Shown here: one piece after another, positions 25,311 to 34,119 of the stretch
Layout of the letters: every line of letters begins with the position of its first letter
How positions within the stretch are numbered: the first letter of the stretch is position 1
Assembly: GCA_966210515.1 (NCBI GenBank)
Contig: CBIHLM010000011.1
Span: forward strand, 16,609 to 80,608
DNA: 64,000 nt
DNA from: Paradesertivirga sp966210515
Lineage (GTDB): Bacteria > Bacteroidota > Bacteroidia > Sphingobacteriales > Sphingobacteriaceae
Direction of reading: 5' to 3'
Translations under genes and position numbers: made by a program
Notes under the pieces: generated by a model
What the model saw: only the letters and a program-made list of their open reading frames with translations
Told to the model about the DNA's origin: nothing
Databases searched by the model: none

Positions 25311-25517
25311 ATGGAAAATAATAAGCAGAACAACAAGGAAACAGGGACGGATGACGATAAGATAAAAGCGGTATCTGCTGATTCGGAGACTCAAAAACCT
25401 GTGGATGATTCCTTTAAGACATCACCTAGAAAACATCGGCTAAGCTGGGAAACTCCGCATGACGAACAGATGCTTGACTCAAATAAATTATCTCCGCAAG
25501 ATGAGGAAGGGGATTAA
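25311..25517 (+). CDS. Small hydrophilic protein of unknown function
   Basis: 68 residues, ATG start at 25311. Strongly charged and probably disordered (many Asp, Glu, Lys, Gln, no long hydrophobic run), with no motif I know. A near-consensus box TATCTTTA lies at 25281-25288. Its stop touches the end of the convergent glycosyltransferase gene (25518), leaving no spare sequence, which supports a real gene. Small disordered proteins of this kind are frequent in Sphingobacteriaceae. Confidence 0.55.
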   Translation: MENNKQNNKETGTDDDKIKAVSADSETQKPVDDSFKTSPRKHRLSWETPHDEQMLDSNKLSPQDEEGD

Positions 25518-26744
25518 TCAAATCCCTTCTTCTATTAATTTTACAGCCTTTTCGACGCCGTTTTCTGAAGCCAGTTTTTCGGCCATCACCTGACAATTAA
25601 TATGGATAATTTTATTGCTTGTTAGTTGCGAAATCCGTTCTTTAAGAATGCTCGGTGTAAGGCGGTTGATGGGGACAGGTTTAACAGCTAACCCTTTTTT
25701 AAATGCCAGATCTCCCCAGAAATATTGATCACCGACAGGATAAAGTACAGGGCATACAAACATAGGTTTGCCGGCTCTTAAACATTCTGCAGTAGTTCCA
25801 ATTCCTCCATGATGAACAACGCCTTTTACCAGTGGCAATAAGGATTCGAATGGTACAGACGTAATAATCTTAATATTACTCGTTACGGTAACTTCCGGAA
25901 TGTTCCAATCGCTCCAGCATGCTGCGATCAAAAACCTCTCGTTGATTTGAGATGCCGTTTGAATGATCATACCTGCTATTTCCTTTTTTATGGGCATACT
26001 TCCGAAGGTAATCAGTATGGGCGGTTTTCCGTTATTTAAGAAAGTTAAAATATCGTCAGGTAATTCCTCCTGTTTGTTTGAAAACCAAAATCCGGTCAGT
26101 TGGTGGGCTTTCGACCAATCTTTCGGCCTTTCGAGAAAATGTTCGCTGATACCATAAATAGAGGGAATATTGTACTTTATCTGAGGCCTGTGTTCCTGCA
26201 ATCCATTTTGCATGCAGAATTGATGTATAGGTTTACGTAAAACTCTGTATCTTAAATTTACCCATTTATAGCTCCATTTATTCATAAAGCCAGGTAACCA
26301 AAAACCGCTTAGAATAGGGTTCAAAAAGGCAGCTGTTTCTTCCATCGCAGGCACTACTGCACATCTTACAGCCTTAGTTTGCAACTGACCAGTGAAAACA
26401 TCAGCAAGTGTTTTAGGCCTGTATATGAAAAGATCACTGTTTTGCGCCATTTGATAACACTCATTCAATGAGTTTTCTATTAGCGGGAAAATAAGTTTGT
26501 CGAGATTTCTTTGAATGGCAAACAAATTTGCTTTTAATATCTTTTTTCCTTCTTCAGAATTAAGTATCTCCTCGTAATCGACATTTATCGGGTGAAATTT
26601 AATGTCGTAACTTTCAACCAATGTTTTAAAGTTTTGGGCGGTTGACAAGGTAACATCATGTCCACGTTGGGCTAGTGCTTGTCCAAGTATGGCATATGGT
26701 TGAACATCGCCTCTGGTTCCGATGGTTGAAATAGCAATTTTCAT
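25518..26744 (-). CDS. Family 1 (UGT/MGT-type) glycosyltransferase
   Basis: 408 residues from the Met at 26744; the frame runs 14 codons further but the conserved GT-B N-terminus MKIAISTIGTRGDVQPY begins here. That motif and the C-terminal donor-site signature HHGGIGTTAECLRAGKP are typical of GT1 enzymes close to sterol 3-beta-glucosyltransferases and macrolide/flavonoid glycosyltransferases. It would transfer a sugar from a nucleotide sugar to a small hydrophobic acceptor. It stands alone; no acceptor-synthesis genes are nearby, so the substrate cannot be inferred. Confidence 0.88.
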   Translation of the reverse strand: MKIAISTIGTRGDVQPYAILGQALAQRGHDVTLSTAQNFKTLVESYDIKFHPINVDYEEILNSEEGKKILKANLFAIQRNLDKLIFPLIENSLNECYQMAQNSDLFIYRPKTLADVFTGQLQTKAVRCAVVPAMEETAAFLNPILSGFWLPGFMNKWSYKWVNLRYRVLRKPIHQFCMQNGLQEHRPQIKYNIPSIYGISEHFLERPKDWSKAHQLTGFWFSNKQEELPDDILTFLNNGKPPILITFGSMPIKKEIAGMIIQTASQINERFLIAACWSDWNIPEVTVTSNIKIITSVPFESLLPLVKGVVHHGGIGTTAECLRAGKPMFVCPVLYPVGDQYFWGDLAFKKGLAVKPVPINRLTPSILKERISQLTSNKIIHINCQVMAEKLASENGVEKAVKLIEEGI

Positions 26745-26905
26745 TTGAATCGGCAGTTGATAGATTCTGCTGTTAACTGACAACAAAAAACATCTCTTTT
26801 ACTTATAAGAATTGCTTTTTAGGTATCAGTACATTAACTGTCGATTCAGGATAAAGTTTTGTAGAATTTTACAAAAGGATTTACTGAATGTAAATTTTTT
26901 AACGG

Positions 26906-27586
26906 TTATCTATTTGTTAAAAGTGGAGTGATTTTTTCAAGAGCATATTCAAGCTGTTGGGCTTCCGTTAACTCTGTGTTATCTAGTATTATAGCATCCT
27001 CGGCACGTGTTAGCGGACTTTCCTTGCGGGTCGTATCCTGAAAATCCCTGTGTGCAAGATTTTCGAAAACTTCTTCCAATGTGATTTCCGGATTTTTCAA
27101 AGTTATTTCTTTAAACCTTCGTTCTGCTCTGATTTTCGGGTCGGCAGTCATGAATATTTTAACCTGGGCGTCAGGAAAAACGGTAGTGCCAATGTCTCTG
27201 CCATCCATAACAATATCTTTTGAGCGCCCCATGCGCTGTTGCTGCTTAACCATTTCTTTTCTTACAGCTCTTATTGCACTCACCTCACTTACAAATTCGG
27301 ATACAGACATGTTCCTGATTTCTTCTGAGACTTCTTCATCATTCAAAGTAATATGAGTTTGGTAATCTCTTGAATGAAAGTTCAAATGAATATCTTTTAG
27401 TGCTTCAGTTACTGCCTGCTCATTGGAAATGTCAATTTTACTTCTTTGAAGATATAAGGTAACGGCGCGGTACATGGAGCCGCTATCTATGTAAATAAAG
27501 TGAAGTTTTTTAGCCAGCGCCTTTGCGAGTGTGCTTTTTCCGCAAGATGAATAGCCATCAATAGCTATTACTATATTGTTATTCAT
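26906..27586 (-). CDS. cmk: Cytidylate kinase
   Basis: 226 residues from the Met at 27586. It phosphorylates CMP and dCMP. The P-loop GYSSCGKST is at 11-19; DSGSMYRAVT and MDGRDIGTTVFPDA are the nucleotide-binding segments typical of bacterial Cmk; AERRFKE and FxDTTRKESPL follow. A 14-codon upstream extension exists but the family N-terminus (NNIVIAIDG) supports the shorter form. A TAATTTTG box lies at 27626-27633, 39 bases upstream. Divergent from arfB. Confidence 0.96.
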   Translation of the reverse strand: MNNNIVIAIDGYSSCGKSTLAKALAKKLHFIYIDSGSMYRAVTLYLQRSKIDISNEQAVTEALKDIHLNFHSRDYQTHITLNDEEVSEEIRNMSVSEFVSEVSAIRAVRKEMVKQQQRMGRSKDIVMDGRDIGTTVFPDAQVKIFMTADPKIRAERRFKEITLKNPEITLEEVFENLAHRDFQDTTRKESPLTRAEDAIILDNTELTEAQQLEYALEKITPLLTNR

Positions 27587-27625
27587 TACAACAAAGTTAT
27601 TGTTTGCGGTGGATTTTAAACAAAA

Positions 27626-27633
27626 CAAAATTA
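27626..27633 (-). promoter_or_regulatory. -7 promoter element of cmk
   Basis: TAATTTTG, exact TAnnTTTG match, in the short region shared with divergent arfB. Confidence 0.5.
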
Positions 27634-27649
27634 TTTTGTTATTTTGAGA

Positions 27650-28063
27650 ATGGAGTTTTCAATTCAGGATTTGCTTCCGGATATCACTTTTAAGTCGTCA
27701 AGGAGTGGGGGTAAAGGAGGACAGAACGTTAATAAAGTATCTAGTAAGGTTGAATTAAACTTCGATTATCAGTCGTCTGCGCTATTCGATTTTGATGAGA
27801 AGGAGCTCTTAAAACGAAAGCTATCGAATAAAATGACTTCCGATGGTCTTATACAGGTAATAAGCGAGGAGGAGCGAAGCCAGTATCTGAACAAGGAACG
27901 AACGCTCAAGAAATTGATCATACTGCTAAAGAATGCGCTTCATGTAAACAAACTAAGGAGAGTCACGAAGCCAAAAAGGTCGGCAATCGAAAAGCGATTG
28001 TCAAATAAACATACGCAGGCATTAAAAAAGATAAGCAGGAGGAAAGGTGATTTTGATTTTTGA
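27650..28063 (+). CDS. arfB: ArfB-type ribosome-rescue peptidyl-tRNA hydrolase
   Basis: 137 residues from the ATG at 27650. The release-factor catalytic motif GGQ is at 23-25 (SSRSGGKGGQNVNKVSSKVEL), and the C-terminus is a basic tail (KPKRSAIEKRLSNKHTQALKKISRRKG) that, in ArfB/YaeJ, enters the empty mRNA channel of stalled ribosomes. There is no codon-recognition domain, which separates it from RF1/RF2. Stand-alone gene. Confidence 0.94.
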   Translation: MEFSIQDLLPDITFKSSRSGGKGGQNVNKVSSKVELNFDYQSSALFDFDEKELLKRKLSNKMTSDGLIQVISEEERSQYLNKERTLKKLIILLKNALHVNKLRRVTKPKRSAIEKRLSNKHTQALKKISRRKGDFDF

Positions 28064-28081
28064 GAAACGAGTTACCGGCAA

Positions 28082-29032
28082 TTAGAATCTATAATAAATT
28101 GTCGCTGAGCCGTATTTATGCGCCCGGTTCTGCGTTTCTACATCTCTTGATTTAAAGGTGATGGCGAAGTTTAAGGTCCACCGATTGGTAGCATAGTTTA
28201 CTCCGAATTCCTGCGAATACTGAAATCTGTTGGGTTCGAAAACAGCCGGTCCCTTTTCTCCTGTAAACATTCCTCCCTGAATCGTGGCATCATAAGCCAC
28301 AAAATGCAGCATCGGCCGCGTGAAGAAAAAGATTTCTTTATCAGGTATGGAATCGCCCTTTAAGTTAGAGATTCTGCTGTGAGTGATTACAGATTTAAAA
28401 AGCTGATTTATACGCCCTGCTCTGAAAAGAACCCCGGCACCTGCCCCGGCAAATGTATTACCAATATTGGCATAGGTGTTAAGAATGAAGTCATTATTTC
28501 TCTGTGTTCGGGCAATTAGTCTTGTATACTTAAAGGATGAATTAACACCCATTTCGTTATTAACCTGGAATTCCCATCCTTTGATAGGATAAAATCCTAT
28601 CACTTTGTGCAACCCCTCCTGAATATCTTCTCCAAGTGCATTTGGTCCTATTGTTCCGATGTTCAAAGCCAATTCAATGCTTTGTTCATTTTTGAACAGC
28701 CAGCTGAATTTACCACCTGCATATAAATAGGAAGCAAATGGACGATCTACATTCTGTATGTCTGAAATACTTCCCGTTTGCGGATTGAATATGTACTGCC
28801 CGGCCTCAATCTCCCATATCTTTTTTGCGGTATGTTTCCAGGTGGTATCCTGTTTCAGCGCATGCCTGAAGCTTAGAAATAAACCATTTGTGTAGTATCG
28901 GTCCTGGCCTAGCGCTAAATAGGAATCGTTATCACTCCGAAATCCAAATTCATTCTTAAAATTGTTCCCCTGCGAGAAAATGCTATTTGAAATTGTTAAG
29001 AGTAATATGCAGGTAAATAACAGGTGTTTCAT
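28082..29032 (-). CDS. LpxR-like outer-membrane lipid A deacylase family protein (DUF2219)
   Basis: 316 residues; signal peptide at about 1-20, then beta-strand-rich sequence ending in Phe as expected for an outer-membrane barrel. The LpxR family mark is present: FRSDNDSYLALGQDRYYTNG, with the Asn35-Asp36 pair corresponding to catalytic residues of Salmonella LpxR. Known LpxR removes the 3'-acyloxyacyl chain of lipid A in a calcium-dependent reaction at the outer membrane. Activity here is inferred. Located after lon on the same strand, but a hairpin separates them. Confidence 0.85.
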   Translation of the reverse strand: MKHLLFTCILLLTISNSIFSQGNNFKNEFGFRSDNDSYLALGQDRYYTNGLFLSFRHALKQDTTWKHTAKKIWEIEAGQYIFNPQTGSISDIQNVDRPFASYLYAGGKFSWLFKNEQSIELALNIGTIGPNALGEDIQEGLHKVIGFYPIKGWEFQVNNEMGVNSSFKYTRLIARTQRNNDFILNTYANIGNTFAGAGAGVLFRAGRINQLFKSVITHSRISNLKGDSIPDKEIFFFTRPMLHFVAYDATIQGGMFTGEKGPAVFEPNRFQYSQEFGVNYATNRWTLNFAITFKSRDVETQNRAHKYGSATIYYRF

Positions 29033-29047
29033 TATTAAACGAATAAA

Positions 29048-29064
29048 CCGGCCATATCGGCCGG
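29048..29064 (-). terminator. Probable terminator of lon
   Basis: GC-rich perfect 6-bp arms (29048-29053, 29059-29064) with a 5-nt loop, followed on the minus strand by a short T-rich stretch; 17 bp after the lon stop. Confidence 0.65.
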
Positions 29065-29081
29065 CTTATTTATTAAAGTTT

Positions 29082-31550
29082 TCAATTTAAAACATGAGTA
29101 ACTGGTTCTTTGATATCTAAATCGATCGGATCCTTAACCTTTTCATTCGTTAAAGCCAGCTCTATGACCTCTTTCATTTCTTTTACGTAATGGAATCTTA
29201 AATCCTTGATGTAGTCTTCTTTAATTTCAAGAATATCTTTCTCATTAGACTTACTCAGAATAATTTCTTTGATATTCGCTCTTTTTGCTGCGAGAATTTT
29301 TTCCTTGATCCCTCCCACAGGCAAAACTTTCCCACGGAGGGTGATTTCACCCGTCATTGCCAGATGTTGTTTTACCCGGCGCTGAGTAAATGCGGACGTC
29401 AATGCGGTAAGCATCGTTATTCCTGCTGAAGGTCCATCTTTTGGTGTAGCGCCGGCCGGAACATGAACATGGACATCCCATAATTCGAACAATCGATTAT
29501 CGATATTGAACTTTGAAGCATGGGCACGAAGGAATGCCATCGCAATTGCTGCAGATTCTTTCATCACATCGCCCAGGTTTCCGGTAATAGTTAATTTGCC
29601 TTTTCCGGGACTTAAGCTTGCTTCAATAAAGAGAATGTCTCCGCCAACTTGGGTCCACGCCAAACCTGTAACTACACCTGCCACTTCGTTTCCTTCGTAA
29701 AGGTCTTTGTCGAAAATAGGGGCCCCTAAAATCGTTTCTACATCGTTGTTATTTAAAGCTGGAGTGTAATCTTCTTCCATTGCAATTTTTGTAGCAATAC
29801 CACGCACTACCGACCCTATCTTTTTTTCTAAACCACGCACACCCGATTCCCTGGTATAATCTTCGATGATTTTTTCAATAACCGAAGGTTTTAAGCCGAC
29901 ATTTTTTTTACTTAGGCCATGTTGTTCAAGTTGCTTAGGTAATAAATGTTGTTTCGCTATTTCTATCTTTTCTTCAATAGTATAACCATTCACCTCAATT
30001 ATCTCCATCCGGTCGAGCAACGCTGGCTGAATATTGCTTAGAGAATTGGCTGTAGCAATAAACATCACGTTAGACAAGTCGTAATCAAGCTCAACATAAT
30101 GATCGTAGAATGCGTTGTTTTGTTCGGGATCGAGCACTTCTAACAGTGCAGAAGATGGGTCGCCCCGAAAATCATTGCCCACTTTATCAATCTCATCCAG
30201 AACAAAAACTGCGTTCGATGCACCCGCTTTTTTCAAAGATTGGATAATTCGGCCCGGCATGGCTCCGATATAAGTTTTTCGATGACCACGAATTTCTGCT
30301 TCATCCCGGATTCCGCCTAAAGCCATTCTGACATATTTTCTTCCTAAAGCTTTTGCAATCGACTTACCCAGAGATGTTTTACCTACTCCCGGAGGGCCTG
30401 CCAGACAAAGAATTGGCGCTTTCATGTTGTTCCTCAACTTCAAAACAGCCAGGTATTCAATAATGCGTTTTTTTACTTTGTCGAGCCCAAAATGGTCTTT
30501 TTCAAGAATCCGCTGTGCACGTTTAAGGTCAAAATTGTCTTTCGTGAATTCATTCCACGGAAGATCTAACAACAATTCGAGGTAGTTCACCTGCACTGAG
30601 TATTCGGCGGCGGCAGGGTTCATTCTGGCCAGTTTATCCAGTTCTTTAGAAAAGTGATCGTTTACCTCTTTTGACCATTTCTTTTTTGCTCCCCGCTGTC
30701 TTAAATTATCCAATTCTAAATCGGGAGAATTTCCGCCCAATTCTTCCTGAATAGTTTTTAACTGCTGATTTAAGAAATAATCGCGTTGTTGTTTGTCCAG
30801 ATCGGTTCTTACTTTTGTTTGAATCTGATTTCTCAGTTCAAGCATCTGAAGTTCTATAGTAAGATGTTCAAGCACCATTCTGGCACGATCGTGCAAATTC
30901 GCAACTTCTAACATTTGCTGCTTGACTGCAACGTCCGCATTCATATTAGACGAAATAAAGTTTATAAGAAACGATGTGCTTTCTATATTTTTTATCGCGA
31001 TACCAGCTTCACTCGGGATATTAGGAGAGAGCTGAATAATCTGCATTGCAAGCTCTTTTACAGAGGCAACAACAGCTTTAAACTCTTTGTCTGTTTTGGG
31101 CTTAATCTCCTCAAACTTATTTATAGTTGCTTTGATATACGGTTCGCTTTGAACTTCTTCTCCTAATCTAAAACGCTGTTTACCCTGAATAATCACGGTC
31201 GTGCTGCCATCAGGCATTTGCAGCATTTTTATAATTAACGCAACAGTACCCACATCATTAAGTTGTTCGAAGGTCGGATCTTCAATGGCTACATCCCGTT
31301 GCGAAACAACACCTATCGTGCGATCCCCTTTATAAGCATCCTTAATAAGTTTAATAGATTTGTCTCTGCCAACTGTAATCGGAATGACTACTCCGGGAAA
31401 CAATACGGTGTTGCGCAATGGCAGAATCGATAGTGTTTCAGGCGTTGCTTCATTGTTCATTTCCTCTTCGTCTTCCTGAGACATTAAGGGAAAGAACTCT
31501 GTATCTTCATTAATTATTGGTAATGTTTGATTAAAATCAAAGTTGCTCAT
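29082..31550 (-). CDS. lon: ATP-dependent Lon protease
   Basis: 822 residues. Order: LON substrate-binding domain (LSILPLRNTVLFPGVVIPI), coiled-coil middle, AAA+ module with Walker A GPPGVGKTSLG (Lys391) and Walker B AVFVLDEIDK, and the C-terminal protease domain with Ser708 in KDGPSAG and Lys751 in VGGIKEK, the Ser-Lys dyad. It degrades misfolded and regulatory proteins in the cytoplasm. A purine-rich ribosome site (GAAAGGAAATG) lies just before the ATG. No heat-shock operator is recognisable in the 350 bp upstream. Confidence 0.98.
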   Translation of the reverse strand: MSNFDFNQTLPIINEDTEFFPLMSQEDEEEMNNEATPETLSILPLRNTVLFPGVVIPITVGRDKSIKLIKDAYKGDRTIGVVSQRDVAIEDPTFEQLNDVGTVALIIKMLQMPDGSTTVIIQGKQRFRLGEEVQSEPYIKATINKFEEIKPKTDKEFKAVVASVKELAMQIIQLSPNIPSEAGIAIKNIESTSFLINFISSNMNADVAVKQQMLEVANLHDRARMVLEHLTIELQMLELRNQIQTKVRTDLDKQQRDYFLNQQLKTIQEELGGNSPDLELDNLRQRGAKKKWSKEVNDHFSKELDKLARMNPAAAEYSVQVNYLELLLDLPWNEFTKDNFDLKRAQRILEKDHFGLDKVKKRIIEYLAVLKLRNNMKAPILCLAGPPGVGKTSLGKSIAKALGRKYVRMALGGIRDEAEIRGHRKTYIGAMPGRIIQSLKKAGASNAVFVLDEIDKVGNDFRGDPSSALLEVLDPEQNNAFYDHYVELDYDLSNVMFIATANSLSNIQPALLDRMEIIEVNGYTIEEKIEIAKQHLLPKQLEQHGLSKKNVGLKPSVIEKIIEDYTRESGVRGLEKKIGSVVRGIATKIAMEEDYTPALNNNDVETILGAPIFDKDLYEGNEVAGVVTGLAWTQVGGDILFIEASLSPGKGKLTITGNLGDVMKESAAIAMAFLRAHASKFNIDNRLFELWDVHVHVPAGATPKDGPSAGITMLTALTSAFTQRRVKQHLAMTGEITLRGKVLPVGGIKEKILAAKRANIKEIILSKSNEKDILEIKEDYIKDLRFHYVKEMKEVIELALTNEKVKDPIDLDIKEPVTHVLN

Positions 31551-31902
31551 GCATTTCCTTTCTCAACGTCAAATTGACAGTGAATCTTTTTTTGCTGGGT
31601 GAATATTCTGAATCCTCATAGTGTGCAATGCTTATGCCAATCAAATTAATTGTCTTTATTAAATAAAAAGAAGTTGCATAACGCCTGTTAGAGATGTTTT
31701 AAACATTGTGTACTGAAGTTTTGCTGTTAAAACGTCAGGCTTAACAACAATTCTTTTTTAAACAAAGAAACAAAATAATTAACCTTGTGTATTAATACAT
31801 TCTTCAATTCGTTGTAATAATATTAATTATGTACCGGAGAATCGAATTAGACTAATATTAAAATTTATGCGTTTCAGCAACAAGTCAACATACAAATATC
31901 AA
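31551..31902. other. A+T-rich divergent intergenic region (lon / TPR gene)
   Basis: About 350 bp without a gene I can support. I found no exact TAnnTTTG box facing either gene, no strong hairpin and no RNA gene; it presumably carries the promoters of lon and the TPR-protein gene. Confidence 0.5.
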
Positions 31903-32541
31903 ATGAAAGTAATAACCTCTCTTTTTTCTTTAATGTTATTTTTTATAAGCTTTTCTAATGCACAGCAGAGTTCAGAATCAACTAATCCGCACGTGCGCCT
32001 GGGTCACAAAGCTGTTTTAGACGGAGATTTTAAAACTGCAGTGATTCAACTTGAGAAGTCTTTGCCTGCAGAAGCAAATAATGCTGACGTTTTATATATG
32101 CTGGCGTATTCTTATTATCATTCAGGTGATTTCCAAAAATCAATAAGCACATTCGGGAGGGTTATATCTCTGCGTCCGAATGATGTTTCGTCTTACTATT
32201 ATCGTGGAAAGGCAAGGAACGTTTTAGGTGCTCAGATGAACAGTTCTTTAACACCTCTTGAGCGCGATAAAATACTGTCTGCCAGTATAAAAGACTATTC
32301 TAAAGCCATTGAACTAAATCCAGAGGATAAAAAGCTATACCAAAACAGAGCTATTGCGTATCGTGATTATGCTATTTTAAAAGGTCAAAAAAATCCGAAA
32401 GTTTATGATAAAGGGGCAGCATTAACCTCTTATAAATCGTGTATAAACGATTTTCAAAGAGTGCTTGACTCAAATCCTGGCAGAAAAGACATCATGGACG
32501 AATTGAAGAAAGCCAGGGTTTACATGACCAACCTCGAATAA
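31903..32541 (+). CDS. Exported TPR-repeat protein
   Basis: 212 residues from Met at 31903, where a clean signal peptide begins (MKVITSLFSLMLFFISFSNAQ); the frame extends 12 codons further upstream without signal character. The mature protein is built of tetratricopeptide repeats (HVRLGHKAVLDGDFKTAVIQLEKSL; DVLYMLAYSYYHSGDFQKSISTF; SSYYYRGKARNVLG; SASIKDYSKAIELNPEDKKLY). Such proteins act as periplasmic scaffolds; the partner is unknown. A hairpin sits 19 bp after its stop, in front of the next gene. Confidence 0.83.
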   Translation: MKVITSLFSLMLFFISFSNAQQSSESTNPHVRLGHKAVLDGDFKTAVIQLEKSLPAEANNADVLYMLAYSYYHSGDFQKSISTFGRVISLRPNDVSSYYYRGKARNVLGAQMNSSLTPLERDKILSASIKDYSKAIELNPEDKKLYQNRAIAYRDYAILKGQKNPKVYDKGAALTSYKSCINDFQRVLDSNPGRKDIMDELKKARVYMTNLE

Positions 32542-32560
32542 AACATAAACTTCTTAACTT

Positions 32561-32583
32561 TGATTGACCCTATTGGTCAATCA
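32561..32583. promoter_or_regulatory. Perfect inverted repeat directly before a membrane-protein gene
   Basis: TGATTGACC (32561-32569), loop CTATT, GGTCAATCA (32575-32583), then TTTT and the ATG of the next gene at 32588. It could be the terminator of the TPR gene or an operator; the sequence resembles palindromes bound by TetR-type repressors. Confidence 0.55.
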
Positions 32584-32587
32584 TTTT

Positions 32588-32980
32588 ATGAAATCAGTTC
32601 GAAAGTTCGAAAACCTTCACATCTTTCTGTGGCTACTTAAAGACACCTGCTGGGTGATGGAATTAAAGGCCCTGGGTATGTTTATGATACTTCCTACCGT
32701 AGCTGTCGCGATGATGATCACTATTAAAACGCGAAAGGTAAATACAGAGCTGTTTCACAATCTTGCTGTTTGTTGTTGGATACTCGCCAATAGTATTTGG
32801 ATGACGGGAGAGTTTTTTTTCGATGATACATTCCGACCTTATGCTACGGTATTCTTTATTATCGGATTGTCAATAATGAGCTACTATTATTTATTTCTAC
32901 AGCACAAAGCTGTGAAATTACATGCTGAGAAGAGTTTGCAGAAAGAAGCGAGCGTTTCTGTTTTAGAATCTACCGGGTAA
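32588..32980 (+). CDS. Small integral membrane protein of unknown function
   Basis: 130 residues from ATG 32588, starting just after the inverted repeat. A basic N-terminus is followed by about three to four hydrophobic helices (LGMFMILPTVAVAMMI; LAVCCWILANSIWMTG; ATVFFIIGLSIMSYYYLF) and a short charged tail. I recognise no family. Its last 11 bp overlap the end of the convergent CAP-domain gene. Confidence 0.7.
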   Translation: MKSVRKFENLHIFLWLLKDTCWVMELKALGMFMILPTVAVAMMITIKTRKVNTELFHNLAVCCWILANSIWMTGEFFFDDTFRPYATVFFIIGLSIMSYYYLFLQHKAVKLHAEKSLQKEASVSVLESTG

Positions 32981-33539
32981 ACCGTCTCGGAAACGGAACT
33001 CTTCCTCCAAAATCCTGTACCCAATAATAGTTTTGCATAGCTATCCCCACCTCCTTAAATGCAGGACTCATTATATTTTTACAGTGACCGGGACTATTTA
33101 ACCAGCCTTGCATTACTTCTCTTATTGTTCTTTGGTTGAACGCAATGTTTTCCCCGATAGTGAAGCTTTGAAATCCTGAGTAAGTATAACCCGCGGCAGT
33201 TATGCGATCTTTAATTTTATCCCCATTTTTACTTACATGGCTAAAGTATCTATTCCTTGCCATGTCCTGAGCATGACCTAAAGCTGATAACTGTAATTGT
33301 GTATTCCATATTAACGGTTCAACAGGAGGCATGTATTTGTCTCCGCATTTGCAACCTTCAGCTCGTGCCTTGTTGATTTGTTTAAGAAACTCTTTCTCGA
33401 AATCCACCACATTATTAAAAGAGCTTCTGCTGGTAGATTTAATCGCTGCAGTAGTTTTGACGGCAGATGTTTGAGGTTTTTCGGCGGCACAAGATGTACC
33501 TATTAAAAGTGCCAGTGATCCTAAAAATATATTCTTCAT
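32970..33539 (-). CDS. CAP (SCP/PR1) domain lipoprotein
   Basis: 189 residues. The N-terminal signal ends at a lipobox-like GTSC (Cys17), giving a probable lipoprotein. Residues about 50-185 form a CAP domain: FLKQINKARAEG, LSALGHAQDMARNRYFSHV, GENIAF, VMQGWLNSPGHCKNIMSPAFKEVGIA, and the terminal WVQDFGG. The His in FSHVS, the Glu in GENIA and the His in PGHCKNI are the usual metal-site residues. CAP proteins bind small lipids or ligands, or act in the cell envelope; bacterial roles are poorly known. Its 3' end overlaps the convergent membrane-protein gene. Confidence 0.88.
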   Translation of the reverse strand: MKNIFLGSLALLIGTSCAAEKPQTSAVKTTAAIKSTSRSSFNNVVDFEKEFLKQINKARAEGCKCGDKYMPPVEPLIWNTQLQLSALGHAQDMARNRYFSHVSKNGDKIKDRITAAGYTYSGFQSFTIGENIAFNQRTIREVMQGWLNSPGHCKNIMSPAFKEVGIAMQNYYWVQDFGGRVPFPRRFTR

Positions 33540-33584
33540 AATACCCTTTCATCAATGAAACGTAGCTATAAAGCATTTATTGGA

Positions 33585-34115
33585 TTACCTGCTAAAACGA
33601 GCGGATATTGCGAATTGATTTTCTCCAATTACCTGAACATTTTGCTTTTTATTTATAGTATAAAGCGAGTCCGGATAATAACTTAATTTTTCGGTTGAGG
33701 TATAAAGGAGATTTGATGTTTTATTGAAAATAATGATTTGATCAATTTGTCCTTTTTCAGAATGATGGATCTTTATTTTTCTAGTCTTTAGATCACTATC
33801 AGTAGAAATATACTCCACAGAAGATCCATTTTTTCTAACTATGTAGCTGTTGTTCCAGGCGGGCTTATTAATGTCAGATTCAGTGAAAAGTTCTAATTCT
33901 GATTTCCAGTCTGGTATGTTTACCCATTTTTTTTCGACCTGAGAGTTTTGGGAGACTGTTTTGTAAATTGCAGGGTTTTGCTTTTGAAGTCTTAGTGCTT
34001 CTTTTTCAAAATAGCCACGAATATCAAAGTATTTACCCGGTATGTTCTTCGAGTCTTCCTTTGCGCCGCAGGCACCAAGGAAGACTAAAAGAATAAATGC
34101 AAATGAATGCTTCAT
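33585..34115 (-). CDS. Lipoprotein of unknown function downstream of gpmI
   Basis: 176 residues; signal ends in the lipobox LGAC (Cys16). The mature protein is beta-rich, with KIKIHHSEKGQIDQIIIFNKTSNLLYTSTEKLSYYPDSLYTI reading as paired strands, a pattern seen in small Bacteroidota lipoproteins. No known domain recognised. It begins 4 bp after the gpmI stop and is probably co-transcribed with it. Confidence 0.75.
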   Translation of the reverse strand: MKHSFAFILLVFLGACGAKEDSKNIPGKYFDIRGYFEKEALRLQKQNPAIYKTVSQNSQVEKKWVNIPDWKSELELFTESDINKPAWNNSYIVRKNGSSVEYISTDSDLKTRKIKIHHSEKGQIDQIIIFNKTSNLLYTSTEKLSYYPDSLYTINKKQNVQVIGENQFAISARFSR

Positions 34116-34119
34116 ATAA

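Noticed and set aside
25152..25394. Minus-strand frame upstream of rpsA
   Set aside because: It overlaps the rpsA promoter region and the small plus-strand gene, and its translation has no protein-like pattern.
31551..31902. Riboswitch or structured leader in the lon/TPR gap
   Set aside because: I found no conserved riboswitch core or strong stem; the region is simply A+T-rich.
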